From the IMG/VR virus record IMGVR_UViG_3300032334_000450, positions 1 through 58,325 of that record: 58,325 nt of DNA. The stretch is one strand, 5' to 3'. Of the stretch, positions 1-7,621 are shown in pieces. The DNA comes from a virus. The stretch's first letter is position 1, and each line of letters begins with the position of its first letter. Below the pieces are notes generated by a model that worked only from the letters and a program-made list of their open reading frames with translations, ran no database searches and was not told the origin of the DNA. Made by a program: the position numbers and the translations under genes.

Positions 1-303
1 AATTCGCTTTGCCGCAGATTTGTCAATAACAGGCTTTGATGCGTTTTCATAGATGTCCAAAGCACGCTGTGTGTCTTCATCAAATGGCGGCTTGCGCTGA
101 GTCACTATCTTTTGAAGTAGCGCCTCACAGTTGGGTGTACATCTTTCTGGCTCATCCTTCGCTTCTAGTGCGGCTTTAATGGCGGTGATGGCTTCTGCAC
201 ATTCTTTGATGTTGTGCGCTGGCAATAAATCAGAATCAGTAGGCCAATATGCGTTTGTCAACGCCTTCAATGCAAGGCGTAATGCTTCATCTGTGTGGAT
301 CAT
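1..303 (-). CDS. Hypothetical phage protein, cut by the window edge
   Basis: This leftward frame stays open to the left edge, so only the first 101 codons are seen. The start at 303 overlaps the stop of the upstream gene at 287-289. The visible part is helical and charged, with cysteines near residues 34, 56 and 60, and has no motif I recognise. The first six residues (MIHTDE) and the first 19 bases are identical to the start of the gene at 57999-58214. If the window is a circular genome, the frame closes three codons past the junction. Function unknown. Confidence 0.7.
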   Translation of the reverse strand, partial: MIHTDEALRLALKALTNAYWPTDSDLLPAHNIKECAEAITAIKAALEAKDEPERCTPNCEALLQKIVTQRKPPFDEDTQRALDIYENASKPVIDKSAAKRI

Positions 304-538
304 TTTGTTTCTCCGGCATTGGACAATCAGGTGGTACAGGAACCGCACACCATATAGCTCTCCATTTAAGCCTAGGTGCGGGTTCCCATCGGTCTATGTA
401 CGTGTCAGGCATGTTCTTCAGCAAGTGACGTACATTTCTTTTCTCGCGACTAACTGCGGTGCAAATGTCTTCAAGTGTCATACCATCTTCATTAGCCCGC
501 AGTAAGGCGCGAATCTCATGCGTCGCGTTTGTTCTCAT
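287..538 (-). CDS. Small HTH-like phage protein
   Basis: An 83-residue protein. Residues 5-45 read like a small winged-helix unit: EIRALLRAN, then a recognition-type segment MTLEDICTAVSREKRNVRH, then a beta hairpin. This suggests DNA binding, perhaps as a small regulator, but that is inferred from pattern only. It overlaps the downstream partial gene by 17 bases and the upstream DUF3310 gene by 23 bases, so it is translated within the tightly packed leftward operon. The C-terminal tail is rich in proline and charge. Confidence 0.65.
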   Translation of the reverse strand: MRTNATHEIRALLRANEDGMTLEDICTAVSREKRNVRHLLKNMPDTYIDRWEPAPRLKWRAIWCAVPVPPDCPMPEKQNDPHR

Positions 539-758
539 CGATGAACTCGTTAAGTTTGTTCATGTAATGCAGTGCTTTGTTAGCATCATCTGAACCATCT
601 TTTCTACCTTGTCGCATAGCATACTTAATGATGTTGCCTTTGAGAAACCCGAGAAACTCTTCGGGCGTCATCAAGGATTCCATTACAGTCCACGGCTGTA
701 CGGGCATGTCTTTGTAGTGCGATCCACCGACCTGCACGTCATCTGCTTTAGTACTCAT
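516..758 (-). CDS. DUF3310 family protein (T7 gp1.7-like)
   Basis: An 80-residue protein with the DUF3310 signature. It starts with VGGSHYKDMPVQPW (residues 10-23), continues with GNIIKYAMRQGRKDG (residues 41-55), and ends with a KALHYMNKL helix. Small proteins of this family occur in many phages; T7 gp1.7, a nucleotide kinase, carries related sequence. A role in nucleotide metabolism is therefore possible, but I see no classical P-loop here. The start ATG at 758 overlaps the TGA of the upstream gene (ATGA), which indicates translational coupling. Confidence 0.8.
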   Translation of the reverse strand: MSTKADDVQVGGSHYKDMPVQPWTVMESLMTPEEFLGFLKGNIIKYAMRQGRKDGSDDANKALHYMNKLNEFIDENKRDA

Positions 759-955
759 TTTTTCGCCTTCCTTTGTCTAAGGTTTCTACCAGTTACTCTG
801 TCAGTCCAACACGATGCACATATCCATCTGGTCTGACTCATTTGCACCCCGCCTTCTGGCGGCCGCATTTCTTCGCACTTGTTGCATAAGCGCAGTTGGT
901 GAGCCGGTTGTTTGCTACCTATGTCCAAGTGGTTGTTTACAAAATTACTCTTCAT
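755..955 (-). CDS. Small zinc-ribbon-like protein
   Basis: A 66-residue protein. I chose the ATG at 955 because GAGGA lies just upstream and because it overlaps the previous stop (ATGA); a longer frame to 985 has no such site. Two CxxC pairs (CNKC and CASC) separated by about 20 residues look like a zinc-binding ribbon, followed by a basic C-terminal tail (RNLRQRKAKK). Such proteins may bind nucleic acid or protein partners. Function unknown. Confidence 0.7.
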   Translation of the reverse strand: MKSNFVNNHLDIGSKQPAHQLRLCNKCEEMRPPEGGVQMSQTRWICASCWTDRVTGRNLRQRKAKK

Positions 956-1194
956 TGTTCCTCGTCCCATATGTCTTCTGTCCAAACAAGAATTGGCGTC
1001 GATGGGCCTAGGTACCCACCTTCGATGTTGAACTCAATAAACTCACGTGCTTCTTCGTGCGTCATTCCATCACGCTCTACGAGTATGTCTCGTATCTTTT
1101 CTGCGTTGTAAATAAGCACACTCACCAAGCGACGATTTCGGTGTATGTATGCGGGGCCAATGATGGCCTCGTCGTAGCCGTCGTATTTAATCAT
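952..1194 (-). CDS. Hypothetical phage protein (80 aa)
   Basis: An acidic 80-residue protein with no recognised domain. The central part is helical (NAEKIRDILVERDGMTHEEAREFIEFNI) and resembles small conserved phage proteins that end in a WTEDIWDEE-type tail. It overlaps both neighbours by a few bases, so it belongs to the leftward operon. Function unknown. Confidence 0.65.
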   Translation of the reverse strand: MIKYDGYDEAIIGPAYIHRNRRLVSVLIYNAEKIRDILVERDGMTHEEAREFIEFNIEGGYLGPSTPILVWTEDIWDEEQ

Positions 1195-1363
1195 GCAATG
1201 CTTTCTCTTTTAGTTCCTCAATTGGTGTCCATCCATATCGACGCCATACAGATTGCACATCTGCACCAGAAGTCCATATAAAACGTGGGTCGTTAACTGG
1301 TATTTTGGGAAAGCACACCGAGCGAACGGGAATGCCTTGGTGAACAATTGGTTCTTGGTTCAT
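1187..1363 (-). CDS. Hypothetical phage protein (58 aa)
   Basis: A 58-residue protein starting at the ATG at 1363, with GAGG about nine bases upstream. A GTG at 1378 in the same frame would add five residues and overlap the upstream stop; I prefer the ATG. The C-terminal half (VWRRYGWTPIEELKEK) looks helical and amphipathic. No family is recognised. It overlaps the next gene by eight bases. Confidence 0.6.
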   Translation of the reverse strand: MNQEPIVHQGIPVRSVCFPKIPVNDPRFIWTSGADVQSVWRRYGWTPIEELKEKALHD

Positions 1364-1374
1364 GATAGTAAGCC

Positions 1375-1662
1375 TCACACGATTGGTTTGAAACAGATTG
1401 ACCCAACGACCTCGCCACGATTGACGATGTCATAAAACTTGCCGACGCTTTTTGCCCCCATGCGTGCCATGTCGCTAAGTACCACAGTCATCGATCGTCC
1501 AAGTGTTGAAACGTACACGACAAGGTTCTCTTCATCAACGGACAACCACTCACGGTCTTGGTCGATGTTGACACCTAGTTCTTCAAAACCTCGCACGAGT
1601 TTTGTCTCGATGCGAGTCAGTCGATACTGAATATCTTTTTCTTTTGTGTTAGGTGCGTTCAT
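1375..1662 (-). CDS. Hypothetical phage protein (95 aa)
   Basis: A 95-residue protein that appears to have an N-terminal helix (residues 8-30) followed by a beta-rich part and a closing FYDIVNRGEVVGSICF segment. It looks like a compact alpha/beta domain, but I cannot assign it to a family. It lies directly downstream of the VWA/metallopeptidase gene, with a seven-base gap, and is probably cotranscribed with it. Confidence 0.65.
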   Translation of the reverse strand: MNAPNTKEKDIQYRLTRIETKLVRGFEELGVNIDQDREWLSVDEENLVVYVSTLGRSMTVVLSDMARMGAKSVGKFYDIVNRGEVVGSICFKPIV

Positions 1663-1669
1663 ATTGTTC

Positions 1670-2812
1670 TCACAGTGCTACAGTAACCCGAGTGCCGAAG
1701 GGCTCTCGTGGATGGGACAGGCCGATATCAGCCCAGATAACAGGGTACTCAGGTTCCTCGCATTCATCCAAGTCACCCTCCATGTCGGTAAAGAAAATCA
1801 TGCCGCAGTAACGCTCACCGGTCTTGCCGAAGTGCTCGAACACTGGTTGAAAGCGCGTGCCGCCACCGCCCTTGGGCTGTAGCTTAAGCATGTCGTCACG
1901 TTCGAAACGTTCTACATGTGTAACCGAAGAGTCGCAGTAAACAACCTCAACGAATGATGGCTGCAAGTCGTCAACGATTGCCTGAATCTCAGCGGCGATC
2001 TGGTTGCATTCCTTGGGGCCCATCGAGCCTGATGTGTCAAAGCCAATGGCTAGGCCACCGAGTGAGTCAGTGCGAAGCGACGGCATATACAAACCAGAAC
2101 CGATGAAGCGACGCGAAGGACGTAGGTACGTATAGTCCGCGGCCGATGATTCTGTCAGCATGGAACGAGTCACGTCTTGCCAACGCACATTGGGTTTGCC
2201 TACGCTGTCGAGTACGCGATCGATCATGCTAGAACCTTGGCCGCATTCTTTGGCCATCTTGGCGGCGGCAACAATGGTAGCTTCCATGTCAACACGTGTA
2301 GCCTCGTCTTGTGCATCCTCAAGATCACCCTTGCCGTCAAAGCCACCGGCATTGGGCGTACCCTCGCTGTCGCCATCACCTGAGCCAGAACCATTAGATG
2401 GAGGCGGAGGATTTTCTTTGAGCTTGGCGTAGACTTCCTCGGAGGACATATGCTCACGCACCCAACGCAAGTCGACACCACCCTTGGGCAACTGCCAACC
2501 ACGACTACGTATGTACGCATTGATAAGCGCATCATTGGCATAGTTCCACAAGCTAGGATCACGACTCTCACGTCTCCACATGTGCATCATCACGACGTGG
2601 CATGCCTCATGCAACACAAGGCCAAACAATTCCTCGTCGGTCAGCGGATCACAGAACGCAGGGTTAAAGCGTACCCACGTACCATTGGTGCCGGCAGTCG
2701 ATACCTTGTCAGATATCTCACGCTTGACACGTGTCATGACAGCGGCAATGAATGATTCGCGAAGGCCGAGCTTGCTGTAAGCCACATCAATTCGATCAGA
2801 TAAGTTGCTCAT
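1670..2812 (-). CDS. VWA-like protein with HExxH metallopeptidase domain
   Basis: A 380-residue two-domain protein. The N-terminal part carries a zincin motif HEACH (residues 68-72) in a DUF2201-type setting. A Gly/Pro/Ser-rich linker (about residues 135-165) follows. The C-terminal half is a von Willebrand A fold with the MIDAS motif DTSGS (259-263), a downstream GGGGTRF threonine and a FFTDMEG aspartate. In bacteria such proteins pair with MoxR-type ATPases as cochaperone modules that remodel or metallate partners. Here the MoxR gene lies just upstream with one small gene between them. The leader carries a TAATCCC palindrome. The phage target is unknown. Confidence 0.85.
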   Translation of the reverse strand: MSNLSDRIDVAYSKLGLRESFIAAVMTRVKREISDKVSTAGTNGTWVRFNPAFCDPLTDEELFGLVLHEACHVVMMHMWRRESRDPSLWNYANDALINAYIRSRGWQLPKGGVDLRWVREHMSSEEVYAKLKENPPPPSNGSGSGDGDSEGTPNAGGFDGKGDLEDAQDEATRVDMEATIVAAAKMAKECGQGSSMIDRVLDSVGKPNVRWQDVTRSMLTESSAADYTYLRPSRRFIGSGLYMPSLRTDSLGGLAIGFDTSGSMGPKECNQIAAEIQAIVDDLQPSFVEVVYCDSSVTHVERFERDDMLKLQPKGGGGTRFQPVFEHFGKTGERYCGMIFFTDMEGDLDECEEPEYPVIWADIGLSHPREPFGTRVTVAL

Positions 2813-2836
2813 AATTTCTCCAGTAAGTAAACAAGT

Positions 2837-2852
2837 TAATCCCGTGGGATTA
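2837..2852. repeat. TAATCCC-GT-GGGATTA palindrome, copy 1
   Basis: Seven-base inverted arms around a two-base centre. It sits two bases past the stop of the 92-residue gene and about 25 bases before the start of the VWA gene, followed on the minus strand by a TTGTTTACT word and a CTGGAG ribosome binding site. Confidence 0.85.
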
Positions 2853-2854
2853 GG

Positions 2855-3133
2855 TCAATTATATTCCAATGCAAACAAAGATTCAACAAAGACACGCGCA
2901 GTCTGCAAGTCATCGAAGGACTTTACATCATCGAACGTGTTGCGCGTCACAACCCACCCACGATCCGAGTCGAGTAACCCAGACTTGTTGTAGGCGGGAC
3001 GGACATACGCAAACACGTGCTTGACGATAGACTGCTTACGATTCTTGTATAAGCTGTGTTTCTCTACGTAGGCAGTCCAAGAACCAACTGGTGTGTTCTG
3101 CCAACGTAACTCTGGTCGTTTGTCAGTAACCAT
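2855..3133 (-). CDS. Hypothetical protein between MoxR and VWA genes
   Basis: A basic 92-residue protein wedged between the MoxR ATPase and its VWA partner. Its start overlaps the MoxR stop (TAATG), so translation is coupled. It has many aromatic residues (WTAYVEKHSLYKNRK, HVFAYVRPAY) and no recognised motif. The position suggests an accessory or substrate-specific part of the ATPase module, but this is inference only. Confidence 0.65.
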   Translation of the reverse strand: MVTDKRPELRWQNTPVGSWTAYVEKHSLYKNRKQSIVKHVFAYVRPAYNKSGLLDSDRGWVVTRNTFDDVKSFDDLQTARVFVESLFALEYN

Positions 3134-4140
3134 TATTTCATCGCGAACGCGGCCTGATTAGCGATAGCCCACTGGGTAAACGCTGAACTCTTAGTGATCG
3201 TGCGGTCACGCTTGTGTGCCAGTTTAATGGTGAGTGTCTGCACATCGCCGGGCATCTTGGACAGGAACTTCCATGCCTTGTCGAAGTTGGTAGCGTCGAG
3301 ACGTGTAGCCAAGCCCATCGCCACGCAGTAACGCACGTTGAGTTCTTTGGGCACGGGCACGTCCTTACCCTGCAAGATGTCCTCGATACGTGGCATTGAT
3401 TCCCATACACGCAAGTGTGTCTCGAAGATCATGGCCGCTTCCTCACCGACGTCACCCTTGATAAGTTCGACGCGATCCTGCACAGGCAAGTCAAGCTCCA
3501 GTGTGTGCGACACAGCGAACCACGAACGTGGTGAAGGGAAAGGACGAATGTCACCAGTGGGCTCGAACTTGTGCAACAAGTCAGGGCGATCTTGTAACAG
3601 AGACAGAATCTCTGGGCGAATGCCGCGTGTGATTGCATGGGCAACGAAGTCGTCGATCGTGGTGTTGACGTCAATGTCACACATGCGGTTCTGCAGTGGT
3701 GCGGCAAGGTTAAACGTAACGCCTCGGTCAGTCTTACGATTGCCGGCGGCAATGACCATCCACTCAGCGGGAATGCCGAAGTCCTCGGGTGTTAAGCATA
3801 GTTGATATGCCGCGGCTTGCACTGATGGCGGTGCTGATGTGATCTCGTCAAGGAACAAGATACCGGCACCAGACTCTGGCAAGAAACTAGGGCGTGCCCA
3901 GTTGGTGCGGCCTTCGACAACGTGGGGAATACCACGCAAGTCAGTGGGCTCCATCTGCGCTAAGCGCAAGTCAATGACACCCTGCCAGTTGGCAACGTGC
4001 TCAGATAAAAGTTTGCTAGTCTGAAACACAACCTCAGACTTTCCGATACCCGATGGGCCACGCAAGAATGTTGTACGTGCTCGTGTGTTGTCGTTGAGAT
4101 AACGCTTAACGAGAATGGGTGTAACGTGTGCAATACGCAT
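3133..4140 (-). CDS. MoxR/CbbQ-type AAA+ ATPase
   Basis: A 335-residue AAA+ ATPase. Visible motifs are Walker A GPSGIGKS (28-35), Walker B GILFLDE (93-99), and the sensor 1 asparagine in VIAAGN (129-134); the PxPRSW segment further on is typical of MoxR-like proteins. MoxR ATPases act with VWA-domain partners to remodel or load metal into target proteins. The matching VWA protein is encoded two genes downstream. The gene has an AAGGAAAT ribosome binding site and a hairpin in its leader. Confidence 0.88.
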   Translation of the reverse strand: MRIAHVTPILVKRYLNDNTRARTTFLRGPSGIGKSEVVFQTSKLLSEHVANWQGVIDLRLAQMEPTDLRGIPHVVEGRTNWARPSFLPESGAGILFLDEITSAPPSVQAAAYQLCLTPEDFGIPAEWMVIAAGNRKTDRGVTFNLAAPLQNRMCDIDVNTTIDDFVAHAITRGIRPEILSLLQDRPDLLHKFEPTGDIRPFPSPRSWFAVSHTLELDLPVQDRVELIKGDVGEEAAMIFETHLRVWESMPRIEDILQGKDVPVPKELNVRYCVAMGLATRLDATNFDKAWKFLSKMPGDVQTLTIKLAHKRDRTITKSSAFTQWAIANQAAFAMK

Positions 4141-4174
4141 GATAATTTCCTTTAGTAAACAAGTTTGAGAAAGT

Positions 4175-4193
4175 GCCGATGAACCGCATCGGC
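4175..4193. other. Hairpin in the MoxR gene leader
   Basis: Perfect seven-base arms GCCGATG and CATCGGC around a five-base loop, lying between a TAATCCC palindrome (4201-4216) and the MoxR ribosome binding site. There is no U-tract on the minus side, so it is not an evident terminator. It could shape the transcript or mark a processing site. Confidence 0.5.
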
Positions 4194-4200
4194 TACGGGT

Positions 4201-4216
4201 TAATCCCGTGGGATTA
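4201..4216. repeat. TAATCCC-GT-GGGATTA palindrome, copy 2
   Basis: Same 16-base element. On the minus strand its first three bases are the TAA stop codon of the 70-residue gene that ends at 4214, so the gene end and the element are fused. Confidence 0.85.
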
Positions 4217-4426
4217 GTTTAGGGGAGTAACAGGCATGCCGTCAACAACATCGGTTGGAGCTGCTTCTGCTTTGGCACGATGCTCAGCTTCCTGAGCTTG
4301 CGCTTGTTGCAAGATGTTGTCAATCATTCCACGCATGAGGCCATGAGGGCCGGCGTCGAGAGTGCGTAACAAAACCTGCAACGCGTTAACGTCGAGATTC
4401 AAATCGAGTTTGATGGAATAGTTCAT
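4214..4426 (-). CDS. Hypothetical small helical protein (70 aa)
   Basis: A 70-residue protein with an AAAGGAAAC ribosome binding site. The middle is helical and rich in Gln/Ala (NILQQAQAQEAEHRAKAEAA), a possible short coiled coil; the N-terminus is a beta-like MNYSIKLDLNLDV. It lies just upstream of the MoxR gene and ends inside a palindrome. No family recognised. Confidence 0.65.
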   Translation of the reverse strand: MNYSIKLDLNLDVNALQVLLRTLDAGPHGLMRGMIDNILQQAQAQEAEHRAKAEAAPTDVVDGMPVTPLN

Positions 4427-4473
4427 AAGTTTCCTTTGGTTAATAAGTGTCTGCTGTTAGGCAGGCGTACAGT

Positions 4474-4713
4474 TTAATTGGATTCTGAGTTGAGTGCAAG
4501 TTTAGCATGGTCAACTGTTGTAAATGCTTTCATTGTTGGGCGGTCGGTTACTTCCTCCACGTGTTTATATGATTGCAATGTGTAGTCGTACGCGATCGGC
4601 TCTGCATTACACAGTAACTTGAACAACGCAAACGCGTCGTCAGCATTGAGCAACACAGTGTTGTACTTGTAAGGTATGTCGATCACGGCCATGGATTTCT
4701 TGTTGTCAACCAT
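4474..4713 (-). CDS. Hypothetical protein (79 aa)
   Basis: A 79-residue protein. I place the start at 4713, where TTGGAG lies seven bases upstream; the frame is open further upstream but there overlaps a clearly real gene. The protein has an N-terminal beta region (MAVIDIPYKYNTVLLNADD) and an alpha segment. No recognised family. It follows the 293-residue gene, whose stop is one base away. Confidence 0.65.
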   Translation of the reverse strand: MVDNKKSMAVIDIPYKYNTVLLNADDAFALFKLLCNAEPIAYDYTLQSYKHVEEVTDRPTMKAFTTVDHAKLALNSESN

Positions 4714-4714
4714 G

Positions 4715-5596
4715 TCAGAACTCCAACATTTCATCAATGGACGCAAGTAGCGCAGTGGTCTGTATGTTAACTGCCTTACGCTTTTCTGGATCATCGCGAA
4801 GTTGTTGCGGATGTGGTGTGGTATCGATAACTGTTTTTGCAAGCGCAAGGATGTTGTCGGGGAGAATCTCAGCGAAGTCATGAAGCAAGTTAATTTCTTC
4901 TGCAATGTTCTCGCACACTGAGTCACGGAAGATCGGTGCACGTATCTCAGACACGCCAGTTTTCTTGTTAAGTATCTCACGTTCACCCTTTCCAGTTACC
5001 TCATGTAAGCGAGCGACCACTTCTTTGAGACGCTCCAGTGGAGCGCGAAGCACGGCGTTCATTGACTCTTTAGTTGCCTCTTCTACTTGTTGCCTGAGTG
5101 TGTTGATCTCATCCTCTTGCAACGATACGCGGAAGTCACCCATGTCTGTGATGGGGCGGTAGTTAATGCGGAACCTGAACGCATTGCGTAAGTCCTGCAA
5201 GTCTGGGTATGCACTGGGATCGAACAACCCGCCTTGACTAGCTTGTGCATGCATCATGACGTTGCTCCAGTTGTTGAGGAACGCGGTTACAGATTGGTCA
5301 AACTCAAGCTCGAACTTACCCATACGTTCTGCAAACTGCATAAAGCGTACAGACGGGAGCATGTCCTCACCCCTACCCCATGGGTATGTGGTGCTGTTGA
5401 TGTATGCACGGGCTTGCGACTCGACCATGTTGATCGGTTGGATGAGTGACTTGGGATACAAGTCTTTGCGGTACTGCCCTGCACCATGTGCGTTGTTGGC
5501 AAGTTCTGCATCAGATGTTGCTTTGTGATCCTTCTGAGTCATCTGTGGTTTATTGACTGACAGGGACACAAGCAATGCGTGGTCTTTGATTGACAT
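4715..5596 (-). CDS. DUF3150-like phage protein next to the MoxR/VWA module
   Basis: A 293-residue mostly helical protein with a probable coiled coil around residues 155-205 (EDEINTLRQQVEEATKE and on). Its context (beside a MoxR ATPase and a VWA protein) and general look match the DUF3150 proteins found in such phage clusters, but the assignment is from memory and needs a profile search. It has a strong CTGGAG ribosome binding site downstream of a palindrome. It may be a substrate or adaptor of the ATPase module. Confidence 0.65.
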   Translation of the reverse strand: MSIKDHALLVSLSVNKPQMTQKDHKATSDAELANNAHGAGQYRKDLYPKSLIQPINMVESQARAYINSTTYPWGRGEDMLPSVRFMQFAERMGKFELEFDQSVTAFLNNWSNVMMHAQASQGGLFDPSAYPDLQDLRNAFRFRINYRPITDMGDFRVSLQEDEINTLRQQVEEATKESMNAVLRAPLERLKEVVARLHEVTGKGEREILNKKTGVSEIRAPIFRDSVCENIAEEINLLHDFAEILPDNILALAKTVIDTTPHPQQLRDDPEKRKAVNIQTTALLASIDEMLEF

Positions 5597-5617
5597 AAGT
5601 TTCTCCAGTTAAAGGGT

Positions 5618-5633
5618 TAATCCCGTGGGATTA
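5618..5633. repeat. TAATCCC-GT-GGGATTA palindrome, copy 3
   Basis: Same element; its outer TAA is the stop codon of the gene ending at 5631. It lies about 22 bases upstream of the start of the 293-residue gene. Confidence 0.85.
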
Positions 5634-6002
5634 GAGGGCGTCACGAATGACGGTGCGGACAGCTTCTTCGAAGTCACCGCCTGAGAAGTTAACTTCGAAG
5701 TTCTCGAGTTTCTGGTCGACAACATCGTCGATCTTGGACTCGAAGTCGAAGTCGTTCATAGCATCCTCAGTCTTCTGACTGATCTGGTCGTCGATGTAGG
5801 ACACTGACGCATCGCATACTGCCTCACGTGTCTGGTCGTCGTTGTTGAGTAAGTCAATGACTGACAAGCGCAAGGTCTCGGGATCGAGCGCAAGCACGGC
5901 CTGAGTCTCAGCTTTCATCTTGCTGAGGACTGCGTCTGCAACGTCCGACACCAGTTTGTCGTACACGCCGCCGAAAATAGATAACAGTTGTGATTGATCC
6001 AT
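5631..6002 (-). CDS. Acidic hypothetical protein (123 aa)
   Basis: The start at 6002 is supported by GGAG eight bases upstream; a longer frame to 6053 would run through the palindrome and is unlikely. The 123-residue product is very acidic and helical (DVADAVLSKMKAE, DDQISQKTEDAMNDFDFE). It could be a DNA mimic or a protein-interaction module, but nothing proves this. Its own strong promoter lies at 6087-6115. Confidence 0.7.
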   Translation of the reverse strand: MDQSQLLSIFGGVYDKLVSDVADAVLSKMKAETQAVLALDPETLRLSVIDLLNNDDQTREAVCDASVSYIDDQISQKTEDAMNDFDFESKIDDVVDQKLENFEVNFSGGDFEEAVRTVIRDAL

Positions 6003-6026
6003 GATGATCTCCATTAGTAAACAAGT

Positions 6027-6042
6027 TAATCCCACGGGATTA
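6027..6042. repeat. TAATCCC-AC-GGGATTA palindrome, copy 4
   Basis: Same element in the opposite orientation of its two-base centre. It lies in the 5' leader between the promoter at 6087-6115 and the ribosome binding site of the 123-residue gene. Confidence 0.85.
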
Positions 6043-6086
6043 GGAAAGGACAAGGGGTGTGGGCGATCCCCTAGTCCATGGTCATT

Positions 6087-6115
6087 ATTGTAACAGGTTG
6101 TGGTGTGGTTGTCAA
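6087..6115 (-). promoter_or_regulatory. Strong sigma70-type promoter (leftward)
   Basis: On the minus strand TTGACA (6115-6110), a 17-base spacer and TACAAT (6092-6087). The spacer shares CACCACAAC-TGT with the promoter at 8730-8758. It begins just past the stop of the 197-residue gene and drives the acidic gene, the DUF3150-like gene and the MoxR/VWA cluster. Confidence 0.8.
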
Positions 6116-6116
6116 G

Positions 6117-6710
6117 TCAGAAGGCTAACTCCATCTGTGCGGGATGCGACAACCTGCGTCTATCCCATTCCAGTTCCTTGACTGCCTCGTCGAGTACCGC
6201 GAGCTTGTCCTCCGCCATGTCTTCGTCCAAGGCAAGGCCGCTCTCGTATCCGCCTACGTGAGACTGGATGTCGAAGTCAAGCTCGCCGTCAATGATGGCA
6301 GTCAGCTCGAGAAAAACCCAGTGCCACTCGTCGTCGTACCAACCTTTGAGATACTTGTAGTCTGCGTCGACGGCCTTCATGCAGTCCTCGGGTGTCACGT
6401 GTCCCCATTCCTTGCGGGCTACCTCAAGCGACGCCATGACGTCGTAGTACAGATCACGCACCCCACGTGAATTTTTATACAGTGGGCGTAGCATCCGCAA
6501 GCGCGTCTCTTCCTCAAGCTCGGGTTCTTCGTCGAGCAAATGCTGCTCCATCTGGTACTCGCTGAGCGGGTTCCAACCCATCTCGACCACAACCCCGTGG
6601 CAGTCTGACCACTCGAGTGGGGACGTTGCGTCATGATCCTGTATCCAACGCACGCGGTATTGCCTACCGTTCTTGTGCACGAATATTTCTTGGTGTGTGA
6701 TGTCACTCAT
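6117..6710 (-). CDS. Hypothetical phage protein (197 aa)
   Basis: A 197-residue acidic protein with an N-terminal beta-rich part (QEIFVHKNGRQYRVRW) and a helical C-terminal part (MAEDKLAVLDEAVKELEWDRRR). It starts behind AAGGAGCAATC. It resembles small cytosolic early phage proteins, but no family is recognised. An internal promoter begins right after its stop codon. Confidence 0.65.
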   Translation of the reverse strand: MSDITHQEIFVHKNGRQYRVRWIQDHDATSPLEWSDCHGVVVEMGWNPLSEYQMEQHLLDEEPELEEETRLRMLRPLYKNSRGVRDLYYDVMASLEVARKEWGHVTPEDCMKAVDADYKYLKGWYDDEWHWVFLELTAIIDGELDFDIQSHVGGYESGLALDEDMAEDKLAVLDEAVKELEWDRRRLSHPAQMELAF

Positions 6711-6719
6711 GATTGCTCC

Positions 6720-7115
6720 TTAAATAAAATTTGATCTACGGGTTAGCTCGATGTAGTTGTCTACATAAACACCCTCGTTGTTGTATGCATCGGTCTGCGT
6801 ATCGATGTCGTCGTCTTCCTCACCCAAGCGCATGAACACAAACGCACCCTCATAGGTTTTACTTACAAGTTGCATGAGTTTGATCTGCATGTCAACCCAT
6901 GGCGTTGACTCGTACCACTTGACATCGTTGTAATGCACGCGAATCTGGTACGGATACTCATCGCTGTTGTCGATGTGGTAATCCCAGTCGTTGTTGATGA
7001 TGTCAAGCCCAGAGTTAACATCAGAGGCAATCAGCATTGCTTCCAACTTAAAGGCTTGGCGGTTCTCCTCTGTATTAAATAACATGACGTACTTTACGTC
7101 TGATCTGTAACCCAT
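6720..7115 (-). CDS. Conserved phage protein with MGYRSDV start (131 aa)
   Basis: A 131-residue protein. The opening MGYRSDVKYVM is a recurrent hallmark of a conserved early phage family of unknown function. The rest is acidic with an alternating beta pattern (YPYQIRVHYNDVKWYES). The start at 7115 is preceded by AAGGAAGGA. Position among early genes suggests a host-takeover or accessory role. Confidence 0.7.
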   Translation of the reverse strand: MGYRSDVKYVMLFNTEENRQAFKLEAMLIASDVNSGLDIINNDWDYHIDNSDEYPYQIRVHYNDVKWYESTPWVDMQIKLMQLVSKTYEGAFVFMRLGEEDDDIDTQTDAYNNEGVYVDNYIELTRRSNFI

Positions 7116-7129
7116 AATAGTTCCTTCCT

Positions 7130-7145
7130 TAATTCCGTGGGATTA
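7130..7145. repeat. TAATTCC-GT-GGGATTA palindrome variant, copy 5
   Basis: Same element with one arm changed (TAATTCC for TAATCCC). Its TAA again serves as the stop codon of the gene ending at 7143. Confidence 0.75.
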
Positions 7146-7427
7146 GTTACACATTGCAAAAAACAAAGCGACACGTTGTGTCGTGCCATAGTGGCCGGTT
7201 ATTTCGTCGTACTCGAACTCCTCACGAGAGTGGTCAATCACAACCATGTGGGAATACACCCACAAGTTGTCGTCAGAATCCCGCCAGTCGTCAGTGCTTG
7301 CACTGAACCATTCATCGATGAGGGTTTGCTCCTCGTCGTCAAGTCCTGACGGATCGGCATTGATTAGGTACGGCAAGGCGAACTCACCGATCACACATTC
7401 AATAGTTTCAAATACAGTAAAAGTCAT
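7143..7427 (-). CDS. Hypothetical acidic protein (94 aa)
   Basis: A 94-residue acidic protein with many Asp, Glu and Trp residues (EEQTLIDEWFSASTDDWRDSD). No signal peptide or membrane segment. It overlaps the upstream gene by four bases and ends inside a palindrome. It could belong to a broad phage family of small acidic alpha/beta proteins; I cannot name one. Confidence 0.65.
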   Translation of the reverse strand: MTFTVFETIECVIGEFALPYLINADPSGLDDEEQTLIDEWFSASTDDWRDSDDNLWVYSHMVVIDHSREEFEYDEITGHYGTTQRVALFFAMCN

Positions 7428-7621
7428 AGCACATCCTTTTGAATTAGTTCAATGTTGTCAATCTTCACAGGGCTCAACTCGTCGAAGTCTTCGTCGATGT
7501 TGGCGTTATTTAAAAAGTTATTAGCCGCATGGATGAGCGCATCCTCGGTGCTGTCTGCAATTACCTTGGTGCGGTAAAACACCTCGCGTCGTGAATAAAC
7601 AACGTATTCATTAGCCATCAT
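7424..7621 (-). CDS. Hypothetical protein (65 aa)
   Basis: A 65-residue alpha/beta protein with two possible start codons in tandem (7621 and 7618); CTGGAG lies just upstream. The sequence YVVYSRREVFYRTKVIADSTEDALIHAANN resembles small phage proteins with a beta-beta-alpha order. Its start overlaps the stop of the membrane microprotein at 7618-7707, so the two are coupled. Confidence 0.65.
   Translation of the reverse strand: MMANEYVVYSRREVFYRTKVIADSTEDALIHAANNFLNNANIDEDFDELSPVKIDNIELIQKDVL

Noticed and set aside
4714-4986. Upstream extension of the 79-residue gene
   Set aside because: It lies inside the well-supported 293-residue gene in another frame, and a good ribosome binding site supports the start at 4713.
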